Shown in pieces: positions 46,948 through 58,441 of a DNA stretch of 64,000 nt. The position numbers and the translations under genes are program-made. A model generated the notes under the pieces. It was not told the origin of the DNA and ran no database searches. It saw only the letters and a program-made list of their open reading frames with translations. The stretch spans positions 62,001 to 126,000 of the forward strand of contig JAFREE010000017.1 of assembly GCA_019400425.1 (NCBI GenBank), written 5' to 3'. The DNA is from Hymenochaete sp. R1 (Eukaryota > Basidiomycota > Agaricomycetes > Hymenochaetales > Hymenochaetaceae). How positions within the stretch are numbered: the first letter of the stretch is position 1; the number at the start of each line of letters is the position of its first letter.

Positions 46948-49900
46948 TGTCTGTCGCTGTTGCTGCTCAATACACGGATGCGTCGAGAAGAGAAAAACGG
47001 AGATGCTGATGGTTGTTATTCGCTATGATGTCTTTATATGCTGCGTTGGTCAAGCCGATGCGGTGTATGACGGGCACTACACGCTCGTCGACGCTGAGAA
47101 GGTCGTTGTCGCTGCTGTCGACGGCGAGGATGGTAGTGGAGAAGGAAGCAAGAGACGAGTAGTGAAGGGGGGGAGCAACGAAGCCAAGAAGGGGATGATG
47201 AAAGACACAGAGAAATATAATTATAATTTCTATATAAAAATATATAATTTATTTTATTGTCTACGTGTTGGTCTGCATACAGAGTCTCCGGGGTCTCTTC
47301 CTTCTTGGCGTCGACTTGCTATTCAGGGTCCTTTTACACTCCTTTACACCAAACCCTCTCCTCTCCCTCCTTTTCCTTTATTGATATTCAAGTTATACTA
47401 GAATTTAGCTTCCGCGCAATGGTCATTGTATCCTTCCTCTTCTTCGACGTTCTCTTTGTTTTCACTGACTGACGGTGTTGACGAGCTGAACTTTGCTCAC
47501 CATTCACTACCATCGGGCAGAACCGCGTCGAAATTTTGACCTAGTTGATGGGTGGTGAAACGGTAATCTACGCGCCTATTCCTCGCGTAGCTCTTCCTTC
47601 CAGTCGCCTACAGCTCGCCTGCACACTCCTACACTCGCCGTCGCTGCCAAGCTTTGTCCCTTGACTTGCTCCAGTTTAACCACCTTTCGCCGGGTCCTTC
47701 TTCGACCGCAATCCTGACTTCATCTGAGTACTTTTTATCACTGGCTCGATACCAGCCCACGGAACTCGCTCACATGAGCTGCACAGCATTCCCGATCCCA
47801 CATTTCATGTCGTCCTACCATGTCTCGTGCTCTCTCGAAGAACGCTTCTCCGGTGCGAGTAACACACCTTGGTCAACGGAAATGAAAGCTTTTCTCATCT
47901 GTCGGCGAAATTATGAAGTGGAGGAAGGCCCTTTCAGTACTCCGAAAAGCCTATCTTCTTCGAGGAATCAGATCCGACGCAAAAGTGCTCGAACATGAAG
48001 CTCTTATCTCTCTTCCTCTTTGCTTCGTGCATGCTCGATGGCTGCTTTCTTGTCTCTATCGCGAACAATCACGATGGCGAAGGATACACGATTGTATCTA
48101 TCTTATACGCCCCCTTCGCGTCTGTCACTGTCCAGCTTCTCTAAAGTATATCCGCCACTCAAGGTTTATACGAGCCCTCCGACCTATCGCTTCTTGGCCT
48201 CGCAGGGCCCTTTACATTCAAGGAAGCGCCAGAACCACAGTGCGTTACTTTCCGGCTGCTCCCCCAGCCCGCCTCTAGTACCACATAACAACATCGCCTG
48301 GTCATGAGGTCGCGCGCGATCATTGATCCCCAAGTTGCTTCCGCTACCCCGCATTCCCGCACTCCCAACGCGTGGGGCAGCCGGGGCAGCCAAGAACTTG
48401 ACGTGAGCTGCCCAAGCCAGGGCATGTTTTCTCTTCTTGGATCGAGTGCGTTTCTTTCCATGCCTCATTGCATCGGGATTGGTCCTATGGTTTCTGATTT
48501 GGGATGCGCTATTTAGTGCGTATCATGCTTACTACTTGTTCTTCATAGGGTCGACCAGTTTTAACCTCTTTGTTTTCTAGATGCCAGTCATGGGCACCCT
48601 TTTTTTCGAGGCGTTAATGTCTGGAACGAAACGTATGTCATTCATCCTACGAGATCAAACAATCAAGGTCTCGGCCAATTCCGCAGCTTGTCCCACCGGC
48701 CCCTAAAAGGCTCAAAAATCGAGAAAAATGGTCGCCCTTCACATTTGGCCTTGAATCCTGGCGGAAGGGACCCGAGGTGTAACAAGTTGACTCGCCAGCG
48801 AAAACGATCTACCTTCCTTTACCCAGTCAGGCTTGAGCGAATCGTCTTTGGTTGCCCCTGACTTTCAATCCCCCCTCCCAGTTTGGTTCCTGGAGGTAAG
48901 ACAAACAAAGACTAGCAAGGCGCTACACTTTACACGCATACATTCCAATTCATTGAAATGGAAACAAATTTGGGCTCGTCGCATTGATATTGCTGCCATA
49001 CAATACCGCCGACGCCGAAAATCTACTCATTGCTGGCCTTGTGTCTGAACCACCCACGTTCGTTCGGCGTCCCCTCAGGTTATATTCAGAGTTGCAGTAC
49101 CGACTTGAATAGCGGTGGGTACGAGGCGAGACATCCGGCGTCCGTGTCTACGAGCATAAAAAGAGGGGGGATGGGGAGGATCCGCCTTCGGTGCGTAGGC
49201 TTGCTTTGCCAAGCCCACCCGCTTCACGATGTATTCAGTACTTTTTCGTATACTCGCTCAGCCCGCTGTTCCGCCCAAAGACGGCGTGCTGCAGCGTGCT
49301 GATGGCTTGTCTTGGCGCGCTCTGCATTGGTTAATGACAAACGACCGACTACGGAAGGACAATTTCTCTTTTTTTTCATCTCATCTGGACGTCGATTGAG
49401 TCGGTTGAGCTGGATCGTCTCGGCGTCGTTTGTCGTTCGTCGCCTTTACTTGTTTTCAAATTCGTTCAATTTACTTGATTTTCACTGTCCATCCCCTTCT
49501 TTACCTCTCTCTCTTCTTTGCTTCCGGGTGCGCCCAGTACGCGTCGTCTACTCCATCGTCGCCGTCGCCGCGCTCCGCGTTACATCCGCTCTTTCAGCCA
49601 CCGACGCCACGCAATCAAATACCTCTCTACACATTTCTGCTCAAGACCGAGTTTGAGTAGTATACGCATATTACTGCATAGCTTTTAGCTACCACTCATG
49701 CCGCACCTCCGAGGGGCAAAGTCCGTGGCACTTAGTCTAATAACGGCCTCGATCTCGACCTCGGCGAACAGTGAATGGCGATGATCATACAAATATAGAG
49801 GTCCGGTCATCTACCGATTATGGTATGATCTCGTCCCCGTTGTAATATAATTTGCTTCCGTTTCCTGCCGCAGTCTTCGCACGTCTCTCATCTCAATTAT

Positions 49901-50159
49901 TTGGTTAGGCACGCTACTAGTACCAGCACTGGTACCCACGACCTTCAATTCCAACCCGATTCTCCGGCTCCGTCGTGTTTGCAAATCTCGAGTCTTCAAA
50001 TACCAAACGCTACTAACTCGAGAACATCGCACCAAGTTCTACTTCTGGCTGCTGCTACTACACTAGTAGCAATAGCAGCAGTACCAGTGGCCACGAATCC
50101 GAATCGTTGGTTATTCTGCTATTTCTAGTGCATCATGCAATCGCGCATCTTCATCTTTC

Positions 50160-50173
50160 ATCATGATCATGAT
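50160..50173. repeat. 14-bp palindrome ATCATGATCATGAT
   Basis: Perfectly self-complementary. It lies in the gene-poor region in a local run of ATC/GAT words. Confidence 0.55.
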
Positions 50174-50472
50174 CTCAAGATATCAGCATAGCCCAGTAGA
50201 TCATCGATATTTGACTCTCCGAGTCGTCGGTGATAGGTGCGCTGCGTCCTTGCCAGTGTGTCCTTCAAGTTTAGCGAGGTTTTGGGGTTTCTTTGCGTAT
50301 TTGAATTGGAAGCGCGCAAAAGAATGAATATTAATGAAATGTGAGCGAACGCTCACTGGGCTGAGGGTTCGAGTTTCTGTGTCTTCTACGCTGCTTCGTG
50401 TTCGTGCGCGTGCGTTTTAATTTGTGTCGACTTGAAAGGTCGTGGAGAAGGCGAGGAGTCTTCGCTAATTAG

Positions 50473-50489
50473 TTTTTTTTTAAAAAAAA
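50473..50489. repeat. T9A8 tract
   Basis: Nine T followed by eight A, forming a 16-bp perfect palindrome of a poly(dT)/poly(dA) switch. Such tracts tend to exclude nucleosomes; no promoter could be tied to it here. Confidence 0.7.
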
Positions 50490-51270
50490 TAACGATGATA
50501 TTTAAGTTGAGATATGGAAATATGAAAGAGAAAGGTGATCTGTTGGGTCTGTCTGGCGTGCACCTCGAAGGAGGGTCGTTATGGATTTTGGCACTGGCAC
50601 GTCGTGCGCGAACCCTTCATTCCAGCCTAGAATGAACGCAACGTTACCACACCCCGAGGCAATCCGTAGTCAATATGTTAATTGCATCCACTCCCAACAT
50701 TAATATTAGTATTTCAGGGTCAGGATGGGACACACCGGCCGTCGGTATCGCACTGTTCGCCGTGGTCTAAGAATAAACTTTGGACGCAGAGAAAACTTCA
50801 AGGGATGTGGGATGTTACGGAGTCAGCGTCGAGTTTTGATGCGACGCGATGACCGTGCTGGCAAATTGAAGCGAGACGAGTCGCACGAGAAGCCACGTTC
50901 GTGGACTGTGGAGACGAACCTGAGTGCCCGTGGGAACGTTGGACAATTGACAAATTGATGTTGGGACGGATGCTGTATAGAGCAAAAGCGCAGGAAATAG
51001 TGCAGAGCTATAAGCTTTGAGCTTGAGCTCCCTTCCCCATGAACCCATACTGCTTACCAGAATCGGCCTACCGTACACTACGGCGATAAGTCAGAGATCA
51101 GATCAACATCAACCCACGCAACTTGAAATATATACGAAATTGAGCAAGAGCGACAAGCCGACGGCGATGAGGCGACGTCAGCGTTTCGTTCGTTCGCAGA
51201 ACGCCATCCCGCAACAGATTCGATTCGAAATAACGCCACGATCACCGGAGCGGGAGGTCTACTAGTACAA

Positions 51271-51283
51271 CTTCAAGTTGAAG
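51271..51283. repeat. Inverted repeat CTTCAA-G-TTGAAG
   Basis: Two 6-nt arms around a single G. The same core TTCAAGTTGAA recurs at 53213-53223 and 56900-56910, with related words near 43012, 42725 and 57490. Confidence 0.6.
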
Positions 51284-53212
51284 TGCATCATCATCACCTC
51301 GGCGAACTTGTTTGATTTGAAAGACTAATTACTCACCAGCTAAGCCACTTCATCTCTCAGTCATCTTTGAGCTTGTCCGATCATAAGCCTGAAGAATGGT
51401 GTGCTCCTACGCTTTTGCGACTGCCGGTACTAGTACACCATACTTTACTTTGATAGGCCAGAGCCTCCAAGTTGGGCTTCCTGTTCCGGTCAGATTACTG
51501 TATCTACAATTATTTACACATACCTTCAAGTGAATTTGACCGCTGATCCATTCATGTCGTCGGCGTGCGTCAGAGACGGGACTAGGCTCAAGGCGCTAAG
51601 GCTAAGTAAGCCATTCGCGTCACCGGGGAACTGGAACGCCAAAAGCGGTGGCTGGCCATTTATGGTAAGCAAGAGCAAGTAGGAGCAAATAGAGACCCCG
51701 GAAGCAAATCCGACCGACCTAGACCTCTTCGCGCACCTTCCGGAAATGGGTTCAGTCCTTTGACGTTGACTTGAGCGTCATCAGTTTACGGTAAATGGTA
51801 ATGGATCCTCCCTCTTCTTTAAGTTCTTATTGTACATTCTCGTTCTCCGATGCGATGGGGTCGAAAATTCAGAGTCAACCCAATTCAGAATCAGAAGAGA
51901 AGAGCTCGTTGAACAAGGATTAGCGTCGACTCGACTCGACTCTTCGTCTCAGCCCACTTCTTCGTCTTGTTATGGAGGTCTGACTCTTGCCTTCTGGGCT
52001 TGATGAAGACGCCCATTATCGACTAACCCTTGATGCTAGCTCTAGCTACATTCGAAGGCGTAGACGAAGGGCTCAAGCTGTTTTCTATGTCCGGTTAGAG
52101 GTGCATCACTGTACATCGTACAGAACCTGAGGAGACCGCCAGCCTGAGCATCCGCTTGAAGACCTATCTTGGTGATTGGTGACTAGGAAATGGGAGTGGG
52201 GACTCGGGGGTTCTTCCAATCGCTCCGACGTGAGCGCAAACGCGAGTCAAAGCCAAGACATCTCTCGTTATGCCCCTCTTTGCCCGTTGCCCAACGCATC
52301 AAGAAAGAAGCGCCCTCTTCTTTTGCCTTCTTGTGGTCGTTGTGTAAAGTTTGTTGACGCGGATTATTTTAGGTTTGCGGCAGAGAAAGGGGGAGGGTGC
52401 CTCTGTTTCTGGGCCTTGGGTGCTGCTGGAGCGCGAGCGCTTGCATTGTAGGGAACGGACGAAGGGCCATTGGACTCTGGGGGAGGAGTAGCTTTCTTGG
52501 AGATTACGACAGCATGATGCAAGTGGTTACAGAAATCCAGCGAGGCCGGCAGCTTGAAGATCTAGAGCCTTCGTGAATACCTTTCCTTACTAGGAAGTCA
52601 ACATGGCTAATCAAACTTCTCGAAATCGAACCTCTTGCCCGCTAGCGTGTTCGAACGTACAAAGACTCGGATATAGAAGAAGAAATAGTCTTGCAACGTC
52701 AATACCAATATGCAGTATCATTAACGAGCACGCGCCCGCGAATGGACCAAACGCCGCAGGGACCTGCCAGTGCAAGTCCTGAGCCCGTACTGTACACTGG
52801 CAGAAGAGACACCGATACGAAGCTCCAACACCAAAACAAGCCGTATCGCCATTCGAGCACCCCTCACCGTGGTGACGATGCGGGAGAAGAATCATGATGG
52901 AACGGTAAGAGCAACCTTCTTCGGTATGATATCATATGTCGTGCTTACTTCTAACTCCGTGCAGTGTACGGGTTCTCTGGTACTCTTCGAAGAAGTCCGA
53001 GTCGATCAACTACGACTCCGAATCTGGGGCTATTCAAAGCAATGCATAGTGCCAGTGGGTCTCCCGTGTCCGGACTTACGACCTTCGAAGCTTTCGCCTC
53101 TCTGCCTTCTCTCTCGTTTTCGATTTGGTAAGGCATTCACCGGCGCCGTCGGTCATCCGGACAATTGCCAATGGTCGCGGTCGCGGTCGCTCTCAGATAA
53201 TACGTGTATGTA

Positions 53213-53223
53213 TTCAAGTTGAA
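53213..53223. repeat. Inverted repeat TTCAA-G-TTGAA
   Basis: Second exact copy of the TTCAAGTTGAA core found at 51272 and 56900. No gene was recognised next to it. Confidence 0.55.
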
Positions 53224-54883
53224 GTTGTATATTCATAGGATAACATCATAGCCCCGCACCTTCTCTTTACGTTGATGACGTTGATATAGGAATCATAATG
53301 CTCTTCCGAGTCTCTACGGTTGCGTGTCCGGGTCAGCTGCCAGTGAGGAGTGAGGTCTGCGTTAACCGCGAACGCTTGGCGGTTCTCCCTATTACGGCCC
53401 CCGCCTGCGTACGAGCAACTTGACACCGTGACCTTTCTCCCAGCTTTCCACCCCCTCCTTTCCGAGTTTCTTCCTAGGCTTCAAAACCCCACCTAAGGCG
53501 ACTCCGGAGTCCTCTCTTCCCTCGTCCCTCGAACGGGCGGCGGCTTCGCAAACCGTAAAACCCACTCCACAGGACTCCGAGTTACGGTAGTGATAAAGCG
53601 CACATCCGAGTCAAAGGTTAGCAGCGATGGCGACTTGAGCATTTGGTGGTCATTACCAGTACCAACACTGACTGGTACTGTGTCGTGCAGGAGTGGATTT
53701 GATTTGAAGGCCGCGTATGTACTATACATGTGGGGTGGGTTCAAGTTGGTGCCGCTAGTGTTGGTGTGGGGTAGTATAGGAGGAGGAGGGCGGAGACTTG
53801 GAATATGGTCAGGTGAGCACTCTAGATTTTGGAGCGGCTGTAGGCTGTAACGCTCCTTTCGCTTTTCCGGAATTTCGTGCTGTGCATGTGCGCACATATG
53901 CGTGGAGAATGCATAACACCAGTACTAGTACCAGTCTTGTTACAGGGATGGTGGGGGTGGGATATTTCCATTATACCGAAAGCAAAGCGCCCCATCCCCT
54001 ATCCGAGTCCCCCTTCCTCCTCTCCGCTCGTTCATTTCAGCATGGGTTACATGTTCGTGGGGGAGTCTGTGGGCAGTTAGAAGTCGGGGACGAAGCGGAC
54101 AGAGAAGGTCGGTTGACCACACTCTAAGGTAAGCATTCAAGTTGACGAAACCCTGCCCTATCTTTCCTAACTCCTTAATATTCAAACATAGAAGCAGCCA
54201 AGATCTGCGTAAAAAGTGGGTGCCTAAGAGCGATGGCGTCAATGAATTCGCGAAGTCCGAGGAATTGGTACGTCGACTCGGATCAGGACGATTCCTGTCT
54301 GACCTGACTAGAAAGTGTTGGTGACTACTAGCGAAAGAGTCGATGCGGCTGACATGTACTTGCGTAGGGACATGGCACATTGCAACACTGGTCAGCCCCA
54401 CTGACAGCTCCTCACTCATTTCGTACGTGGTATACGAACTGGAGCTTTCGAGCTTTCATGTTCAGTGGTCCCTTGAAAATAAGATGAAGGAAAGACACTT
54501 TGCATGTGGGATAAGGTAGATGTCGTGTTCGGATTTTGAAGAAAAAGGACGATGGACGTGAACACGCCGTACGACTGGGTGAGCCAGTTTTGTATGTATG
54601 CATCTGGGCGAACCGATCAAATTGGTCGTCTACTGTGAATGAGGCTAACATTGGTCAGCCTCAATCCCCCCTGAACGTGAAGAACGACTCGAAAGCCCCT
54701 CTTAAACCTATCCTATACGTTCATCTGGTTGAACACTCTTCAACTTTTACCCTTACCCTTCCCCCAAACAAACGATATCACCAAATTGTTTTTCGATCGG
54801 TCTCGCCCAAATCCCAGGACATTGTAACGTAACGAGTCGAACACAAACACAAGACAAGACAAGACGAGACGAGACGACTTCCG

Positions 54884-57136
54884 ATGCTTCTCGAGATACT
54901 GGACCCCTACCTCGCCCGGACGCTCCTGGAGCAGCACCAAGCACGCGTGCATGTTCAAGTTTCACCTACCGTTCGACTCGGAGTCTTTGATGACTCTAGT
55001 ACGCATACGCATACGCGTCATTTTAAGCCAGCGTACGGGAGGGACGTCACTGGTAAGAAAGAGCAGCTTGCGGGACGAGGACTCGGGTACAGCCTGAGTG
55101 GTACTCAGGCTGGCAGTCCCCGTTCAAGTTGTTGTTGCTGCTGTTGCTGGACCCGAACGAGTTCCGACTCGGACGCCAGCTCTCAAAGTCCAAGCACACG
55201 TACACCGTCGACGTTGGAGTTGGGATTGGGATCGTCGAGTGTCTCTCGGATTCAGAAAGGAAGAGCCAACCGACTCGGACCGCTCCCCGCGCGCAGATGC
55301 GAGTCGGCTCTTCCTGTAGGCCTTCACGAGCTCCTCGTGGACTCGTCCGAATCAGGGTTCGACTCCAGCGTCGACTCGTACTCAGGCTCTAACTCCCTTG
55401 GACGGAACGATGGAGGCCAGAGCAGGGCCAAGTCCAAGAGTAAGGATGAGACAAAGACGAGTTTCGTGTTCGAGCCTTCTCGATGCTCGTCCCCCCCTCC
55501 TCTTCCTCCTCCTTCCTCAACGACTTCTTCGCGCCTCGTTTCTGTATTCAAAACTGGTGCTGCTTCTGAGTCCCGTTCTCGTTCCCGTCCCAGTTCCAGG
55601 CCGAGTCCCGGTCTCCCGACAAGCTTGAGGAAACACGCATATGGTGACTGGCTCTCCTCCCTTCTAAGACCCAGACCCCGTCCAACCTCCTGCCCCGAAC
55701 CCGCGTCCAGACCCCAGCCCAACTCCGATTCTTCGGATTCGGATTCCGTCTCCTTTTCTTCAGCATCAGAGGGAGAGCTGAAGCTGGGGCTGGAGGGCGA
55801 CGATGATTCTGGTTCGAGCTGCGACTCGGACGCCCCGTTCGTGTCTGCGCGTTCGCACTCGCACTCGCGGCCGTCAGAGTCGTTCTCTGGTATTCCCAGC
55901 AGGAGAGCTGCGTTCACGTCGCGGTCTTTGCCGACTTCCGGGTCGTTCGCTCGGCCTGCAGGACCACTAGTAGATAGAAGTAAGGCTGGGGACGAGCGCC
56001 CACTGGCAAAGAAGTTGGAGATGGCGAGTAACACCTCGAACCCAGACCCAAATCTAAACTTGACCCGGACGAGTTCGACAAAAGCTAAACACCAACCTCC
56101 CTCAGGCCCTCGACCGTTCACCCTCCCCCTCCTCCCCTCGATCTCCTCAAACTCGGATATCCTGGTCGACCTAGACGCGGACACGACGCGGGACGCAAGC
56201 CCGTGCGTACGCGCCTGCGCCCGTGCCCGTGTCCGCAATATTAGTATTAAGAAGAGCCTGAGTGCTAGTCCGTTCCCTTTCCCTGCTAGTGGGGCTGGGC
56301 TCGGGCTCGTCAACCCCGACTCCAACCCCGGCCCCGGCCCAGACTCCAGACTCGATAAACCCAAACCCAAACCCAAATCCGGATTCGGGTTTGGAGATAA
56401 TGTTGACGGGTCCGGGACGGGTGCTGGTGCTGTTGGGCCGGGGACAGGTGTTCACTTTGGGATGGACGCTGCAGTGGCAGGCGCAGGCGCAGTCGGAGAT
56501 GGCGATGATAACGCTCCGGCTCTCGAATCGTCCACCAAAGAGAAAGAGGGAAGGGAAAGCGAAGAGGAGGTGGCGCTCTCGTCGATGATATCGCTCTGGT
56601 ACCATATCCGGCTCGGAGTCGCTCGCGAATCCACATCTGCGTCTGCGTCAGACCCACACCCACGAAAGCCAAACGTCGGGATCGTCGAAAGCGGAATCCA
56701 GGCCCAGCGTTCGCTCTCACTTTTATTTCCTGGCGAAACGAAGGTTAGTGGTATCAGCAGCAGCAGCAGCAGGAGTGGTAGCAGTGACTCTCAGCCTGAG
56801 GCTCGGGTGACTACCGGTACTGTGACTACTGGGACTACCAGGACTGGTAGTACTAGCAATACCGTGGCTATCGCAACGACCAAGACGAAGAACACGAACT
56901 TCAAGTTGAACGCCAGTGTCGGTGCCAGTACCAGTACCGGCGTGTCCGAGTCGTTTTCGGGTATTGCCGGTGGTGGACCTCGAACTCGAACTCGGACACA
57001 GACGCAGATGCAGACACAGATGCAGATGAGAAGTACTGATAGAAAGAACGCGAGTCTGAGGGACGGAAGGTGGGGTTCTTCGGGTTCAGGCTCCAAGTTT
57101 CCGGAGCCGTTGGAGAGGGATTCGTTCTTTGGGTGA
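54884..57136 (+). CDS. Long low-complexity Ser-rich ORF, uncertain gene
   Basis: An uninterrupted 750-codon frame. The product is dominated by Ser, Arg, Pro, Gly and Asp (SRSRSRPSSRPSPG, PNPGPGPDSRLDKPKPKPKS), with a Cys run (SSCCCCCCCW) near residue 85 and a repeated phrase SESFSGI. No domain was recognised, and there is no signal peptide or membrane segment. A reading frame of 350 codons is also open on the opposite strand at 55324-56376, so length alone is weak evidence. The DNA is built from short recurring words (GACTCGGAC, TCCGAGTC, CCAGTACCAG) that also occur in nearby non-coding DNA. It may be a disordered protein, an orphan gene, or a chance frame in word-biased DNA. Confidence 0.4.
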   Translation: MLLEILDPYLARTLLEQHQARVHVQVSPTVRLGVFDDSSTHTHTRHFKPAYGRDVTGKKEQLAGRGLGYSLSGTQAGSPRSSCCCCCCWTRTSSDSDASSQSPSTRTPSTLELGLGSSSVSRIQKGRANRLGPLPARRCESALPVGLHELLVDSSESGFDSSVDSYSGSNSLGRNDGGQSRAKSKSKDETKTSFVFEPSRCSSPPPLPPPSSTTSSRLVSVFKTGAASESRSRSRPSSRPSPGLPTSLRKHAYGDWLSSLLRPRPRPTSCPEPASRPQPNSDSSDSDSVSFSSASEGELKLGLEGDDDSGSSCDSDAPFVSARSHSHSRPSESFSGIPSRRAAFTSRSLPTSGSFARPAGPLVDRSKAGDERPLAKKLEMASNTSNPDPNLNLTRTSSTKAKHQPPSGPRPFTLPLLPSISSNSDILVDLDADTTRDASPCVRACARARVRNISIKKSLSASPFPFPASGAGLGLVNPDSNPGPGPDSRLDKPKPKPKSGFGFGDNVDGSGTGAGAVGPGTGVHFGMDAAVAGAGAVGDGDDNAPALESSTKEKEGRESEEEVALSSMISLWYHIRLGVARESTSASASDPHPRKPNVGIVESGIQAQRSLSLLFPGETKVSGISSSSSRSGSSDSQPEARVTTGTVTTGTTRTGSTSNTVAIATTKTKNTNFKLNASVGASTSTGVSESFSGIAGGGPRTRTRTQTQMQTQMQMRSTDRKNASLRDGRWGSSGSGSKFPEPLERDSFFG

Positions 57137-58441
57137 GCGTGAGGGTGAGTTGGTAAAGGAGATCACTGGCGAAGATGTAGGTGTAAGAGTCACGACACGA
57201 CACGAGAGTGAGTGTTTATACTATAATACTAGGACTACTACTGGCAAGGTGGGACTTGGTTGCGAGTCCTACACATCGACAGTGACACTCACTGGTAATG
57301 GACCATGATTACGTGAGCACGATGTAGGATTAATATTAATATTGGGTTATTCGCATGTAAATCGTACCGGTTCCTGTTTTTATTTCTTTCAAGTTATTCC
57401 TGTTATCCTTCGAGCCTATTCATTGAAGAAAAAAGAAAAAAGAAAAGAAAAGAGTACAGCAACATCGATGGATCACGATTTGCGAGATTCGAAGTTGAGC
57501 TTCAAGCTTGAGTCTTGAGTCTTGAGTTCCGGGCATGTCGTCGTTCCGTCCTTCAAATTTTATACGCCACAAGAATGATTTCGATATGCTGTGCTACGCT
57601 GGTTCTTAGTGCTGGTGCATTTTTTCGAACATTAACAACGTTGCACGAGAATAGCCGACTGGGACTGCGCATCGCAGCGCAGGCAAGGGCAGCTGGGAAT
57701 AAAGGCACGTTCGTGAGTGATATACTGATATACTGATATAGTGAGACTGCTAGTGCTAGAGATAGAGATAGAGATTGTACGAAGTGAGAGGGCGAAGAGA
57801 GAATGGATGTGGATGTATACCGGAGCTTAGAGAAGGAGAAGGAACTTGAAATGTATGTGGGACGGCCGGAGCAAGGGTCTAGTAGCCAATGGGAGGTCAT
57901 CTAAATTGGGTCAGTCTGCTGCGAAGGGTTACAGTTGGGATTTGGGATGGGATTTGGGATATCCCACCAGTTTCTTTTCGCTTTTTCTCTAACTGGTACT
58001 CTCAACTGGAAGTCGACCAGCAACATCGTAGCATTGTAGAGGACAAAGGGAACACATTGAGTACAGTGACCGTTCGTTGTTGAGGCTGTCGGCGCGCACT
58101 TTCCCTGTCCTGGCTCCAACCCTGAGTCTCCCTTCCACACGCGCACTCAACAACAGTCGTCCTCTTTCTCTCCCCACGACGACGACGACAACGTTAACGA
58201 TATCACGACGAACTGGAGTGGGAGAGAAAGAAAAGATAAGAAAGCTATTCAATAATAATAACAAGTTTTCTTTTTTGAAATATCGGCGCGACCTCGTGTA
58301 AGTTGACCCCTCCTCTCCCTCGTCCCAACGGCTAACTAACTAACACTCTCTATAGTGCTGCCGTACACGACCCCTTGCGTTTGCTTATCTGCCAACCAGA
58401 ACTCGTCCTCTTCATTTCACTCACTCGCTCGCAGCATCATC
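57137..58441. promoter_or_regulatory. Upstream region and leader of the SRPK gene
   Basis: No supported gene. It contains short dispersed repeats (AGATAGAGATAGAGAT near 57758; GATTTGGGATGGGATTTGGGATAT near 57938) and CT-rich DNA near 58300. A possible leader intron runs from GTAAGTTGACC at about 58298 to CTATAG near 58354, which would join an untranslated exon to the one carrying the ATG at 58442. Confidence 0.4.

Larger units (their letters stand above)
46948..54883. other. 7.9-kb gene-poor stretch, no supported gene
   Basis: No family motif, tRNA, rRNA or transposon protein was recognised on either strand. Visible structure: an AT-rich island at 47210-47262, a T9A8 tract at 50473-50489, a 14-bp palindrome at 50160-50173, and TTCAAGTTGAA inverted repeats at 51272-51282 and 53213-53223. 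A 50-codon frame at 47996-48148 starts MKLLSLFLFASCMLDGCFLV and resembles a signal peptide, but nothing else supports it. The stretch may hold unrecognised small genes, non-coding RNAs or old transposon debris. Confidence 0.45.

Noticed and set aside
47996..48148. 50-codon frame starting MKLLSLFLFASCMLDG, signal-peptide-like
   Set aside because: No conserved mature part, paralogue or promoter signal; such frames occur by chance in CT-rich DNA.
50366..50380. GGTTCGAG word as a tRNA T-loop
   Set aside because: No matching acceptor, D or anticodon stems around it.
46948..54883. Transposon remnants in the gene-poor stretch
   Set aside because: No reverse transcriptase, integrase or transposase motif and no clear terminal repeats or target duplications could be seen by eye.
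55324..56376. 350-codon minus-strand frame inside the low-complexity region
   Set aside because: Same word-biased DNA as the plus-strand frame; no start context or domain favours it.
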